NCBI GenBank assembly: GCA_016648135.1 | Contig: JADDOH010004213.1 | Location: 62,001 to 126,000, forward strand | Direction of reading: 5' to 3' | DNA length: 64,000 bases | From: Agrypnia vestita | Lineage: Eukaryota > Arthropoda > Insecta > Trichoptera > Phryganeidae | Shown here: piece by piece, positions 22,110 through 33,874 of the stretch | How the letters are laid out: each line of letters starts with the position of its first letter | Position numbering within the stretch: position 1 is the stretch's first letter | Made by a program: the position numbers and the translations under genes | The notes under the pieces: model-generated | Told to the model about the DNA's origin: nothing | The model's input: the letters and a program-made list of their open reading frames with translations, nothing else | Database searches by the model: none

Positions 22110-22365
22110 TTATAAACCCACCTTCTAGGCCCCATCCCATCTCCCTCTCTTCTCTACTCAAATTCTTAATCCTTTTTGATAAGAAATTTAGTGCATTAGC
22201 CTTTAGTTAGAGTAACACACATGTGAAGAGTATTTTGTGAAGGTGTTGGTGTGTAAATAATACTGTGGTTGTGGTGTGTTGTTATATTTACATGTAAGTG
22301 TAGATTGTCCTGACAAAGAGATGGGTTACGTCTCGAAACCGGTAATTTTTAGTGGTTATATACTA
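22110..22365 (+). repeat. Dispersed repeat with CTGACAAAGAG...CGAAACC end, partner at 33875-34135
   Basis: Shared order with 33875-34135: CATCTCCCTCTCTTC / CAATCTTCCCACCCC, TTTAGTGCATTAGCCTTTAG / TTTAGTGCATGTGAGCCTTG, AATACTGTGGTTG / AGTACTATGGTTGG, TTACATG...GTGTAG, then CCTGACAAAGAGATGGG...CGTCTCGAAACC / CCTGACGAAGAGACGGG...CGTCTTGAAACC. The last block forms a hairpin (GAGACG with CGTCT) between CTGACGA and GAAAC. No ORF. Confidence 0.6.
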
Positions 22366-22479
22366 GCATAAATAACATTTTCTTAAAATGTCTGACCACA
22401 AAGATAATGCTATAAATATTTAAAATATTGATAATAATATCTCCAGGAGTTGAGAATATGCAGTACGAATGATTTTTAA

Positions 22480-22690
22480 TATTCGACATAAAATGTAAAT
22501 TATATGATAGTCCAAAAATTTTCAGAAAATAAGTCAGAAATATTGAAAAAAACAAGTTTTAAAATTCCTTATCGCTATACCTATTGATATTTAGTCACTA
22601 TTTTTCCAACATTTCCGACTCACAATTTAGACCCGAATCTATCTGTTAGCCATTTTTACTAGCTCTTTTACACCCTGTATAATTTATGGA
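22480..22690. repeat. Arm of a long-inverted-repeat MITE (ACACCCTGTATAAT end)
   Basis: GAAAATAAGTCAGAAATATTG, then ACATTTCCGACTCACAATTT, GAATCTA and TTTTACACCCTGTATAAT match the right TIR region of the 57774-59568 element (GTCAGAAATATTGG, ACATTTTCGACTCATAATT, GTTACACCCTGTATA). Only one arm is recognised. Confidence 0.5.
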
Positions 22691-23159
22691 GAAATGTTCT
22701 TTGAAGCACCTACGTTTCTCAGTACTCGGAAGCAAATTCAACAAAATTTTTGAGCAATATCCGTCTATAAGAAGATATCTGATCTAAGACTACGGCATCT
22801 TGAAACGTGCTGGTGTCGGATACAACCTCCAAGTATTGCTTTATCGGTTATTTTCGCTATTCTAAAATCCCGCCAACATCACGATTCCACCCTCAACACA
22901 CGAGCATCACGTGCTCAAATCGAGTGCACGGAGAAACCACTGAAAACGTGAATTTAATAAAAGCTTTTATATATACAATGAGGTATAGTTTAATAAAACT
23001 ATTAGAACTTTATATTCTATCGTTCGTTGGTCAACCATGAAAAGGTATTGTTCAAAGTTAAGCAAAGTTTTACGAATCAGAAATATAATAATACGTACAC
23101 GTAATATACGATATTAACATTATTATCTGATCCTAATATATTAAATATTATACCGCAGG

Positions 23160-23260
23160 GCAGTGGCTCTTAACCTTTCAGATGTCAGGGAGAACTTTTT
23201 ATCAGAAGTAAATTTCAAAAAAATTGTAAAAACAGTATATATTATATAATACAAAAGCAA
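23160..23260. repeat. Possible hAT-type terminal fragment
   Basis: CAGTGGCTCTTAACCTTTCAG resembles the CAGTGGTTCTCAACCTTT ends of insect hAT/MITE elements. No partner end or target duplication was found nearby, so this is weak. Confidence 0.25.
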
Positions 23261-23385
23261 TAGTGAAAGTAAAAAGAATACATGTATGTATAGTAACAGC
23301 ATGTTAGTATTATTGAATATTGAGACATTACCAAAATTAAAAAGAGTATACCTATATAAAAAAATTAATTAATGTTTGCGTATAT

Positions 23386-23625
23386 GTCCTTAGGTTTTCA
23401 CGGCCGTTCAGAATCTTCTGTGTATAGTTTTCTGGAATATTCTGCCACGTATATGTGACCTCTCTGGCCAACGTTTCGGATCCCATTGCAGGGTCCATCA
23501 GCCATCATCAGGGTCCATCAACAGGGTACATCAGCCCTGATGATGGACCCTGCAATGAGATCCGAAACGTTGGCCAGAGAGGTCACATATACACGGCAGA
23601 ATATCCCAGAAAACTAAACACAGAA
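23386..23625. mobile_element. Fold-back element with 12-bp target duplication (copy 2)
   Basis: GTTTGCGTATAT lies directly left (23374-23385) and right (23626-23637). Internal structure equals copy 1: extra left block CTTAGGTTTTCACGGCCG, inverted arms through TTTTCTGG, CTCTGGCCAACGTTTCGGAT and the CCCTGATGATGGACCCTG core. The centre contains a partial triplication (CATCAGCCATCATCAGGGTC). No ORF. Confidence 0.75.
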
Positions 23626-23639
23626 GTTTGCGTATATTA

Positions 23640-24125
23640 TAAAAAATACAGTTTAATGAGCAATAAATTATTGCAATAGCTATAAGTTACGTTCATCAAT
23701 CTTCCCTTTATATCAAAAATCGAAAGCGGCTATTGAAGGCATTTATATTTAGGTTACTGTAAATTTCTCTGGAAAGATTTTTAAACCATACGTCATTACG
23801 ATACGAGCACAGAATATTGAGGGGATAAAAAACACGTGAGTTACATTAAAATCGATACGGCGGCGAAGCAATCAGAAGTATTTCGAATAAAATATATGGG
23901 AGACTTTTAAGGTTTAATGAAGTCCATAAGTTTCGTACCAATATAAAACTCACAATTCTATATAAATAGTTCGTCTACACCGAGGCAAAATAAGTATTAA
24001 AATTTATTTAATGAATTTTCTTTGCACGTTTATCAGAGCGATAATATGTTTAACACATAAAAAAATCACATAAATAACTATGAGACTTGAAATGACCTTG
24101 ACAATGACTTTTGTAACGTCCGTAA
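23640..24125. other. Intergenic, no gene recognised
   Basis: AT-rich; no supported coding frame. Confidence 0.3.
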
Positions 24126-24139
24126 GAAAAGTAAATTAA

Positions 24140-24232
24140 ACGGCCGGTGATGGGGCTTGAGCCTCGGGCCAGCACACTCGAACCGGCCGCTCAACGCGTG
24201 TTGCTATCGCCGCATCTTCGTGGAGCGTCAAA
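24140..24232 (-). repeat. tRNA-like / SINE head
   Basis: On the minus strand the interval reads GCGGCGATAGCAACACGCGT, GAGCGGCCGGTTCGAGTGTG and CTCAAGCCCCATCACCGG, with a GGTTCGAGT block resembling a B box and complementary CCGGCC/GGCCGG ends. The GC content is well above the surroundings. It could equally be a structured MITE. Confidence 0.35.
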
Positions 24233-24549
24233 AAGATACTATAAATATGTAATAGGGCTTAGCAAAGACGCAAACCAAGGTTCCGTCATTTTTTACGGGT
24301 TATAACTAGTACATGTAATAGTTTCGTGAACGGTAAACCTCTGTTCCCGCAGTGTTACATGGTCAAATCTAAATTAGATCTTCTCATTTTATCAACATTA
24401 CGTGGTTTATTATTAGTGTTCACGACCTCGAAAGTGGCGAACATAAACATAACAGCGTCGACATAAACCTTAAACCCAATGTTAGGCTTAAGCTCGAGCT
24501 ACAGTCGCCCTTTTTAAGGTTAAGAGCAAAGAAATACAATTTACGGACT

Positions 24550-24975
24550 AATTTCTGTTAGTTCGTCATGATCGTATAACAATGACGAATGTGCAAAAAA
24601 TTCCATATTAACTTTTTTGGATCGTTTAAAAGTTAAAAAAAATAAACCATCTTATGGTATATAAAAAATGTATTTTTCTCATTAAGTTGACCGTCCTTAA
24701 ACAAAGTCGGTATAACGACGGTTCTCATTTGCGATCGTAGAACAATGCAGCATGTGTAAAAACATCGTTGTACCGCGCTGACTATATTTGAGGTTTGAAA
24801 GGTATCGACTTTAAATAACTAACCCAAGTTTTAAAGGAAAATCTATTGTAGTTATCGAGCTATGACATAAAGTGTTTCAATAAAATTTCAAACTGCGCTC
24901 CTGAAAACTTGAGAAAAATCACATGCGTCGTTATTCTACGATTATGACGAGTTATGTCGAGTGACGAGATCTGAT
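24550..24975. repeat. Inverted-repeat element with a third internal copy
   Basis: GTTCGTCATGATCGTATAAC followed by AATGACGAATGTGC (24560-24594) is inverted near 24922-24955 as CACATGCGTCGTTATTCTAC then GATTATGACGAGT. A third related block TTTGCGATCGTAGAACAATG, GCATGTG lies at 24729-24757. Boundaries and target duplication are not defined; no coding frame. Confidence 0.45.
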
Positions 24976-25084
24976 TAACAATTCCTCTACAGCGCTTAAA
25001 TAAAAACGCGCGTTCCGGTTCTATGAACTAAGTGTAAGTACATGTAGTGTAGATATTTTATACTTATAACTTATATTCACCGTC

Positions 25085-25370
25085 AAAATAATAGTTCACA
25101 CTGTCATGGGTCGTGACTTTGGGAGACATCTGAAAACACTGAAAATTAATGTGCGATTTATTAATTAACGAATTAAATTAAAACACTATTCTTGCAATAA
25201 TACTATGTCGCAATTTGTCACTCGACTATGAACCCTTTATGATCGCTGGCTAACACTTTATGTATCACTCGTTAGAACATATCCAATTCTCGTGCATAGA
25301 CGTCGCACTTATTTATTTCGCTCCTATCGATAAAAACTCGCTCGATATCTATCGCCCCGAATGACAGAAG
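25085..25370. repeat. LTR-like dispersed repeat (shared with 35140-35250 and 45500-45600)
   Basis: CATGGGTCGTGACTTTGGGA, GACATCTGAAAACACT matches CATGGGACGTGACTTTAGGA, GACAAATGAAAACTCACT at 45515-45555, and CGCTGGCTAACACTTTATGT, CCAATTCTCG matches CGCTGACTAACACGTATTTA, TCAATTCTCG at 35188-35235. These look like terminal parts of one retroelement family, but no gag/pol domain is present. Confidence 0.45.
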
Positions 25371-25402
25371 TGAAACACAGTGAGTAAATCACATAGATTA
25401 AT

Positions 25403-25482
25403 TGTGACCTCACCGGGAACAGAACCCGGATCCCTCGGTGTGAGAAGCCAGTGTCATGTCGACTGGACTATGAGGGCCGCAA
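25403..25482 (-). repeat. tRNA-like SINE head
   Basis: Minus strand: CATAGTCCAGTCGACATGAC, ACTGGCTTCTCACACCGAGG, GATCCGGGTTCTGTTCCCGG, TGAGGTCAC. The A-box-like and B-box-like regions have tRNA spacing, and ACACTGGCTTCTCA is shared with 5820-5905. The long minus-strand frame 25410-25850 runs through this SINE and is not taken as a gene. Confidence 0.5.
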
Positions 25483-25859
25483 TGGATAGGAAATTTAAAT
25501 AATCTTTTCCTAGCTCGACTTGGCGCTCCGTAAATGCAATAACTGAGAAGACTAACCTTAAAATAGAAAGAAATAGATAAGAAGAAGAAAGATTTCTGGA
25601 GTGGGAGGTCGAATAGAACGAATTTTAAAGAAAATTTCCCTAACTGTGCTGTTATTGTAGTGGTCCAAAGCCGTCGCGATTCTAGCCGCACGCATTGAGC
25701 AATATCACCAATAAGCGGCTCAATGCGGCTAACCAGGTCCCGGTCGCCGATAGGTACATTCACTCTGTTGTCGACTGCCGTAACCCTCGCAAATAATATT
25801 CCTGTATTCAACGCCACATCTGTAAATTTTTGACAATTAAAATACCACATTTGATCGTG

Positions 25860-27165
25860 GGTATAATTTATTCCCTGTATTTTATGTACTCATCCTGCCT
25901 CCGCTGAATCGTCTCACACGTACCACGCGCCACTCACACAATACTCGTCACGTGCCGACACGGGAAGATGTCTTTACTTGGGTGGTCATTTTCTCCTAAA
26001 CCAACTACACTAACAAACTCGCCAAATTATCAAATCAAAAAATACGTATCCATCTTGTATTCTTCATTTATTCATTTTTATTTTATATGTTTTTAACCCA
26101 TGGTTTATTTTCAAAAATTCATCCAATCGACAGATTTGATAGCCCGCCATAGCACAAAAATGTTGTTATATAATATTTTACATGCGATCTTTTTTTTGAT
26201 CGTACTTTTCGCTTCTTTAGTGCTCCAATTAATTTAGTGCTCAGTAAATTAATTTAATTAATAAAAATTTCATTTATTTTCAGTATTGCGTTTTTCTCCT
26301 ACAGCCACGATCCCATAAATATTGTAGAAACATTTACACAATACTTACACAAAAAGGCTTTTTAAATAATAATAACTTAATTTAAAAATAATTAATAAGT
26401 GACGCTGCATATCTACATATATTACAGTATTTTAGATAAAAATTATTAACTTTTACATGTCGGTTCCCAAAAAATAAAAAAAAATCAAAAATAATCAAAG
26501 ACAAAAAAATGATAGAATGCTCCTCTCGAAACTATAGTAATAATTAAAAACTCACATTATTACAAAGTATTACATAAGTATACCTACATCATAGTATTAC
26601 AAAGTAAAAATAAAACATATTTTAAAAATATTAATCTTTTTGCTATAAGAAAACGATTAGATTTTAAGGTTCTCGAAGAATAGACGCACTTTTAAAAAGT
26701 GGGATCCCTTTTCTACTTTATAGGTACGGATATCAAGATAGACTTTTATTTACAACTATACACGACTTCGCTTTCTCCATATGTATATAGCTACCTCTTT
26801 AGTGTTGTGGCATGATGTGACATATTTGCATGCCTTTCTTTAATCCACTTTCAAACTGAAGGTGGCACAATAAAATATTGAGTTAACGACGTAATCGGTA
26901 AGTGCGGAAGACGTGGAGTCACACCTGCAAATATTCCCTGGTGATTCAGGAAGCTTTTAGTTTCATTGATCCTCAAATATTGCAGAAAAACACCTACAAT
27001 GCTAGAAATTTTCCGCTTCGCTTTCTAACAGTGACTTCATTCAGTGAACATTCTTATTGGGATGATTAAAAAGAAGGAGGTTCTAATGAGAGCGTAAGAC
27101 GAGAGGTCTTTGAAGGACAGAAGTATAGATAATCCGCTCCCAAGTCGGTTTGCAATTCCTAATCA
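25860..27165. other. Intergenic, no gene recognised
   Basis: Mostly very AT-rich. GCGATC with eight T and GATCG at 26187-26204 forms a small hairpin. No coding frame supported. Confidence 0.3.
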
Positions 27166-27171
27166 TACATA

Positions 27172-27290
27172 TGTGTATTCTTCTGTGTAGAGTTTTCTAG
27201 GCTATTCTATTATATATTATCGACATCTCTGATCGATGTTTTGGATTCCATTTCAGGGTCCATAATAAGGGTAGATGTCGCTGAAAGGGT
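27172..27290 (-). repeat. Degraded single-arm copy of the GATGATGGACCCTG repeat
   Basis: Plus-strand TTCTTCTGTGTAGAGTTTTC, TAGGCTATTCTA, ATCGATGTTTTGGATTCCAT and TTCAGGGTCCATAATAAGGG is the left-arm order of the fold-back elements with many substitutions. The core boxes are mutated. Confidence 0.5.
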
Positions 27291-27714
27291 TACAAACAAC
27301 AATGTAATTTTCCGCATGCGAAATGAAAACGAAATGCTTGGAACAATTCTGTTGGCGAAAGAAACAACCGAATATGTAACAAAATGCAGGCCAAAACAAA
27401 ATTCGGGAATTTCGTTTGTTTACAAAATATCTTTTAAATCCTTTGTTATTTTTATCTAATTTTTGCGCCAGTAGTTTTGTTTTTTGCGCAAACACGTTGA
27501 ATCGTCGTTGACTAACGTCGTTGATTCTTGCCAAATTTTTCAAATAATTAATCATGTCATTTGTCCTTTTTCAAACAAATTAAAAATAGTCGCATTTTAT
27601 TTTATTTTCTGGGTCATCTAATTTTTCCTAACAACTCTGTATAATTAACTCAAAACTCGATTTTATTGACTCATTCGGTTGTTCCTTTTGCCAACAGAAT
27701 TATCCCCTTAAACT

Positions 27715-27935
27715 AAAATATTTGGACTATATCATGAGACAACCACATAAATGTCAAATCCTGCAATATATCATTCAAGGCAAAATTGCTCGTTGAAGAG
27801 GTTCGACAAGAGGACAGATAACCTGGCGAACGAATCTGAGGCATTGGTCTTACCATTGGGAGCTGCTTCGAGTAACATTCAATAACCGGACAAGAACTAG
27901 AATAAGAAGAAGAAGAAGGAGGACTATATTTTAGG
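27715..27935 (+). repeat. Non-LTR retrotransposon fragment (family A), plus strand
   Basis: The plus strand gives RQPHKCQILQYIIQGKIA followed by RGSTRGQITWRTNLRHW, a degraded version of the LIIQGKIEG-RGPGRRR-SWL-NLR-W ending of family-A LINE ORF2. The segment ends in an AAGAAGAAGAAGAAGG run. Confidence 0.6.
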
Positions 27936-27939
27936 GTCA

Positions 27940-28560
27940 CTGACGTCCTCTTAATAATCTATTTGTTTAAAAATCAAGAAGTCCCTTGAATATGAGAATC
28001 AATTATAGGTATCTGGTATCCTTAATCTGTAAAGGGTCAAATTTAAATCTGAATCATTTCGTTTTCCGTAAAATTCAGACTAATTAACTCCTTACCAAGG
28101 TACGTAAATAATGTGTCGTATAGGTTTGGACCATTCCTCTGCAATTCACCTTAAATTTAACTTCAGAGTTTTCATGATCATCTTCTATATAAAGATGAAC
28201 GATAACAAATACGTACGGAATAATATTCCTGAATACAAAATAAAATCGTGCGATATTATTTCGAACACCGTTATATTGTTCTGTGTTTAGATTAAATTCA
28301 TCACCACCTGTTTACGTTATAAATGTTATTTTTTTATTACATCGTGTGTTTACGTTTTGAAATCGAAGCAGGCAGACCGGAGCGTAAACGTCTTAGTATC
28401 CTTGACGAGACTTTTCATCGCTTTTTCTGATCTCGAAGAATTTTTTATCTTTGATTTCTCTCAAATTCCGAAATATTGACGTAAGATTAATCGAAGACCG
28501 CCCCCCTTTTTTGCCTTCATTGTGCGCAAACATTTTTTGTGGCGAATAGTTTTATGAGAA
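27940..28560. other. Intergenic, no gene recognised
   Basis: No coding frame or repeat with a recognised partner. A C6 run at 28501-28506 and an AT-rich background. Confidence 0.3.
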
Positions 28561-28579
28561 TGCAAAATGAAACAGTGAA

Positions 28580-28950
28580 CATTCTTCTTCTTACGGTGCC
28601 ATCTTATCTGAGGTCGGCGATCATTCTGGCGACTACGACTTTATTTATCACTGCACGGAACAACTCATTCGAGTTAAACTTATACCACTCCTTCGAGTTA
28701 CGCAACCATGAAATGCGCCGTCTTCCTACGCTTCCTTTACCAGTTATGTATTTCTCTCTAAATGATGAGTTGGTTTAGTCAATATTTTGGTCCTCGCACA
28801 ATATGTCCGAGATACTCCAGCTTTCTTGCTTTGATATTTCGCAGCACTTTTCGGTCTTTTTCCATACGCCTGAGGACTTCATCATTGTTACTCTATGAAA
28901 CTCTAGAAACCACCCAGGAAACAATCAATATGCGTCTATAGATCCACACC
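28580..28950 (-). repeat. Non-LTR retrotransposon fragment (family A), minus strand
   Basis: Plus-strand text GATGAGTTGGTTTAGTCAAT, ATTTTGGTCCTCGCACAATA, TGTCCGAGATACTCCAGCTT and GAGGACTTCATCATTG parallels 15290-15560 closely, with additional 3' sequence (CCATCTTATCTGAGGTCGGC) before it. On the minus strand these encode the end of ORF2. Broken by stops. Confidence 0.6.
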
Positions 28951-29439
28951 TTTGCAAAATAAAAGAGCGAACATTAAGAACTGTGAAAATATAATTCACT
29001 TCCAAACTAAAAATTGTAACCGAAGTAAACAAGTCAACTAAAAACAAAATAAAAAATGGATAATCGAAACACAAGAACATCTGATATCCTTAAAAATTTA
29101 TATTGGAATCAACGTACAACTAACATTCGAGTCTTTATTTTGGAAACTAGGTATTGATATTAGTCACTAGTAACTAATTTATATTGTTTTTATTGAGTTT
29201 TAGTCATGTGTAAATCATTTCACATGTCTAACTTCTTATCTCACGAACATATGTACAGGTATATGTATATACCTTTATAGGATTTAATGTACTTATAATG
29301 TATCTAATATATATTATATTTTTTATATTTGATTTTTGGGATTAAATAAATTAATATAAAATTAATATAACCATAAATACCTATGCTGTATATTAATGAT
29401 AAGTTCATAGCCAATTAGAATATAATTCAATAATATGGT

Positions 29440-30330
29440 GGCCATATTGTGTATTCGAGCAATATGGAAAGGGCTCAGTATAGATATTAAAGATTCATTA
29501 ATTTCAAGCTATATTTACCGGTTTAAATCTGAACTATAATGTTTTAAAAAGAAGAGAAGAGGGACCCACCACACAACCAAAGCCAGCTCCTGTATCGGCC
29601 CTACACTTTCGCCACCCATTTTCGGCATTTTTAAATGCTAAAGTGGCCGTAGTTTCCGCCCCGCCGACACTCGTGAATTTTTAATGAAGAAATTAAAAAT
29701 AACCACATTGTCTGATGGAAGAATTTTTTCTGACCACATTTATCTTTTGAAAATTGTTAAAGGCTCATTAGAGTGTACCGAAGTAAATTTATTAATAATA
29801 AATGTATATTATGTCCCTACCAGGTCTACAAGGCAAAGCATAAATCCTCATTGCCAGTCTGAAAATACGAATCGAAATTCGTTTGATTTCAAAATTATTA
29901 TTAAATAGAATGAAAAAATATACTTTAAACTTTTTTAGTAAAATACTTTGAATTAGATTTTTTTTATATTTCAGTTTAATGAAAATTAAAACTTGCAAGT
30001 GCATCCATTACTTTTGTTGTATTAATCATAAAACAAAATATATCATTCACTTTGTAACAATGTTTGTCACTAATGCTATCAGATGGCACAAGTATTGATG
30101 TGTATAAAATGAGGTGCAAAAAAGGATAATTCTCAATGTAACAATGTCTGTCAATAACGCTTCCATAAGGCTCAAACAATAATGGGATATAATATAATAA
30201 TGAGGTTTAAGATGCGAAAACAGCATAATTCTCTATTTAATAATGTCATCACTAAAATTATCAAGACGCTACCCTACTCTAGACAGCGCTGTTCTCACAG
30301 CCTTAACTGGCGGCCTAATATATATGAGAA
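29440..30330. repeat. ~0.9-kb dispersed repeat, partner of 19440-20460
   Basis: Collinear with 19440-20460 as described there. Around 30040-30260 a sub-block (AATAATG...GTCA..AA...TATCA) seems repeated two or three times within this copy, giving local tandem structure. Class unknown. Confidence 0.55.
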
Positions 30331-30334
30331 AAGT

Positions 30335-31050
30335 ATGTCATTTTGACAGCTGGTATTTAAAATAACGGTTGAGTTTGGATCACTTTTTATGATATGTATA
30401 TTGTTTAGAATAATTTACCACCTGTACACATATTGAACTTTTCCAGCTCAATGGACTGTTTAATGCTCTATCGTTTTTTGATATTTGCAAAAAATACTTT
30501 ATTTGACATAGTATTATTTTTTAAATTACAAATTTCCCATCGCACGAAATGAAAATAATTACATTTGTCGAGAGCAGAATAAGGAATTTTGATAAAAAAT
30601 TATTACGGTATTTTTTTAAAAATGTAATTTAGATTCTGTTTGGTGGTTAGATCATTTCACCAGGCTTACTTGGAAACATGTGCTACGTATTTTTTTACTA
30701 AGCTCTTTCTCTATAAATCGAAAAAATAATAGGATTATGGGTGTAATATTGGTTGATGCAATTTTTTGTACGTATTTTTCCTAAGCATTTTCCAATAATC
30801 AATTATTTCCCTTATTTGATAAGTCTGTAAAGGATTTGATAGTATAGCTCCTTTCGGTGTTCGATGTGTGAAAAGACAGGAGCGTGCAGTGAGAACAAGA
30901 ATCATGAATTTTATTTAAACATTTATGTATTTCGAAAAAAAATCGAAATTAAATATTTATCTGGCAGAATATTATATAATATTTAAATCTGAATAATATG
31001 TTAATTATTGTGATAGGAATATAATGAGATATAATTCTTATTTCGCTTTC
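30335..31050. other. AT-rich intergenic, nothing recognised
   Basis: No supported frame or repeat. Confidence 0.3.
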
Positions 31051-31074
31051 CTTTCAAAATATATGTGTGGTGTA

Positions 31075-31320
31075 TCTAGGCCTACCCGGACTCTAGTCCC
31101 TCGAGCGTTGAAATGGACCAATCGCACTCGAGGCAAGCCACCAATCAGAAGGCGGATACAACTGGCGAGGTACCGACAGGCAGCACGCCGGTTGTATTGG
31201 ACTTCCTTCGAACGCCGCTCTAGACAGTCGCAATATTCTTTGTATTCCGCGAACTATAACCTTTGTAAGCTGTACTTCCTTTTCCATTCCTACCTCGAGC
31301 ATCCATAGATGTCGCCCTCG
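31075..31320. promoter_or_regulatory. GC-rich island with CCAAT-type motifs
   Basis: Composition shifts abruptly from the AT-rich surroundings. The island holds GGACCAATCGCACTCGAGG and CCACCAATCAGAAGG (two CCAAT-type motifs) and CTCGAGCG/CCTCGAG palindromes. Both strands are open for 70-90 codons, but neither product is recognisable, and open frames on both strands are expected in a GC-rich patch. It could be a promoter of an unseen gene or a terminal part of a transposon. Confidence 0.3.
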
Positions 31321-31579
31321 AGCACAATAATCACAATTACTGAAAAATAATGCAAATTGTTATGACCATGACCCAAAGAGGTCACTCGAACAATATCTGT
31401 TACCGAATCATTTTTTTTTAAACTAGCTGATTACATCAAAGCTGGAGGGCGTTATGTCAGGAAAATAGGTTGGGTGCTTAAATACACCCCACACTATATT
31501 TACCCATACGATATTTGATCGTTTCATTTATACTGGATCTCCGACAGTTAATGAAGAATGCAAATGGGCTATTTATAAA

Positions 31580-32275
31580 CTATCCCCGAGGGAAGATGTC
31601 TCACAATGGTTTATTTCCATCTCCTAAGCGATAGTTTTGACGACGGTATGGATTGACCATGGTTTTAAGAAAAGAAGATATCTCACAACGGTTTATTTCC
31701 ATCTCCTAAGCGACATTTTTGACGACAGTATGGATTGACCATGGTTTTAAAGGAAGAAGATATCTTGGTTTATTTCCATCTCCTAAGTGACATTTTTGAC
31801 GATGGTATGGATTGACCATGGTTTTAAGGGAAGAAAATATCTCACAGAGGTTTATTTTTATCTCCTAAGCGATATTTTTGACGACGGCGACGGCATGGAT
31901 TGACCATGGTTTTAAGGGAAGAAGATATCTCACAGCGGTTTATTTCCATCTCCTAAGCGATATTTTTGACGACGGTATGGATTGACCATGTTTTAAGGGA
32001 AGAAGATATCTCACAACGGTTTATTTCCATCTCCTAAGCGGCATTTTTGACGACAGTATGGATTGACCATGGTTTTAAAGGAAGAAGATATCTCGGTTTA
32101 TTTTTTTCTTCCTTCCATCTCCTTCCTCCCTCCCTCCTCCCTCCATCATCATTCCATCTCCTAAGTGGCATTTTTGACGACGGTATGGATGGACCATGTT
32201 TTAAGGGAAGAAGATACCTCACAATGGTTTATTTCCATCTCCTAAGCGGTATTTTTGACGACGGTATGGATTAAT
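31580..32275 (+). repeat. Minisatellite, ~82-bp unit, about 8 copies
   Basis: Units contain GAAGATATCTCACAACGGTT, TATTTCCATCTCCTAAGCGA, TTTTTGACGACGGTATGGAT and TGACCATGGTTTTAAGGG. Units with CTCACA start near 31600, 31683, 31842, 31929, 32010 and 32218; two units (about 31765 and 32090) lack the CTCACAACGG block. One unit has an expanded CCTTCC/CCTCC pyrimidine tract at 32108-32150, and one has a duplicated GACGGC. Frames here are repeat translations, not genes. Confidence 0.9.
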
Positions 32276-32279
32276 ATTT

Positions 32280-33870
32280 CCTCATCGGCTTACGAACATC
32301 ATCCGATTCGTGTTTTCATTGTTGCAGAACACGTCCCAGATTGGAACATCGAAAACAACAATTAGGTTAATCGAATTTTAATTCCACCGTACACGTTAAA
32401 AAATATGTTTGCTAGCCACAAGCTAGTGATGGTCAAACGATTATTTTAACCGGTTATTTACGGTAAAGTTATTTGGGATGTGTATCTGACTGTGCCGATG
32501 ATTGGTGACTAACATATAACTGTCGTATAGTGCCGATGGTTGCCTGTCGGATTGAGAAAAATCAGTTGCCGATGCAATCAGATACAAATCTCGAAAAAAC
32601 GTTAAAATACCATCCCTACCACAGACCACAGTTGCGTAATTGCTTTGCGATATTCACAACGTAAGCAATAACATAACAATTCAATGACGTAATAAAAACG
32701 GGCAAAAACTTCTGCATTTACTCGATATATTACGTAAGTGAAAATGTGTCATAGGTTTATCATAAACAGAATCCGTTAAATTATTTTTTAACCTTACACT
32801 GATTGCAAATGATGTTCAAATTACTAGAAAAACTCATCGTTGAAGGTTGAAGGACCTTTATAAATATTTAAAAGATTAATTCTTAATGTAAAATCATGAC
32901 ATTTCTGATCAAAGAAATTTGTTTTAAAGTTACTCGTTTTTCACGATAGATTAACTTAAAATATTTAATGGAAGGTACACATGATAAAGAATACGAATAC
33001 TACATAGAGAAATGAGCAGCCATTGGTAAACTCGGTTTTGTTAAAGGCGCGGTTCACACAAGAGTAATTTTGTGTGCTAATGAAAGAAGAAAAACTTACA
33101 CACATTTCGAAAATATTAAAAAACAAAATGGAACAAAAGAAAATGTTTTCAGTTTAAAAAACAAAATTAAAATGACTCCATATACCGTTATTGGCGATAG
33201 AACGTTTGACCGCTAACTTCGCAGTCATTCCGTTAATACAAACATGCGACCAGTGCGAGCAATAAATGTGAAGTCTGGTAGTCCTGTACCATAGATACAG
33301 TGTAATAACTTAGTGATACTAAAACCTATCTTCATCAGTTCTTCACCATCATGAAGTTTTCAGGGTAGAGAAAGATAAAGCGTTCATTTTTAAGCAATTA
33401 AATGTTTTAACCCAACCAAATTTAAAAAAATACATAAATGGTATTTATTATTTTTGCCAGATTAAAAAATGAAACAATCAGAATCACAACCACAATTTTC
33501 ATACAAGGTTTTAATCATTGTATTTGATTTGATACAAATAAACTTTTTTTTAAATATTTTTAAAGTTTTACAGAACACTAGCTATAACCCGTCAATATTG
33601 ACGGATTTTTATTTTGATTTTCAACTTCACATTAAGTAATCAATTATGAGTTAAATATTAATTATTTTAATGATTATTTAATGATTTTTATTATTTTTAT
33701 TATTTTATTTTATATAAATAATATTTTTTAAATAATAATTAGTCAAAACAAAAAAGTGAAATGGGAAATCAATCTAAAATCAAAACATATTATTAATTTT
33801 TAAAGCGTTAAAATTTCAGGCATTTTAAAAAAATGTTAGTTAGTTAGTAACATCTTACGTATATAACCAC
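32280..33870. other. Intergenic, no gene recognised
   Basis: No coding frame supported. A short palindrome CCCGTCAATATTGACGG occurs at 33588-33604. The rest is AT-rich. Confidence 0.3.
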
Positions 33871-33874
33871 TTTC

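Noticed and set aside
25410..25850. 146-codon minus-strand frame
   Set aside because: It runs through a tRNA-like SINE head and a repeat body, so it is not taken as a gene.
31024..31308. Overlapping plus- and minus-strand frames in the GC-rich island
   Set aside because: Both strands open is expected from GC composition; neither product is recognisable.
32034..32274. Frames over the minisatellite
   Set aside because: Pure translation of the tandem repeat.
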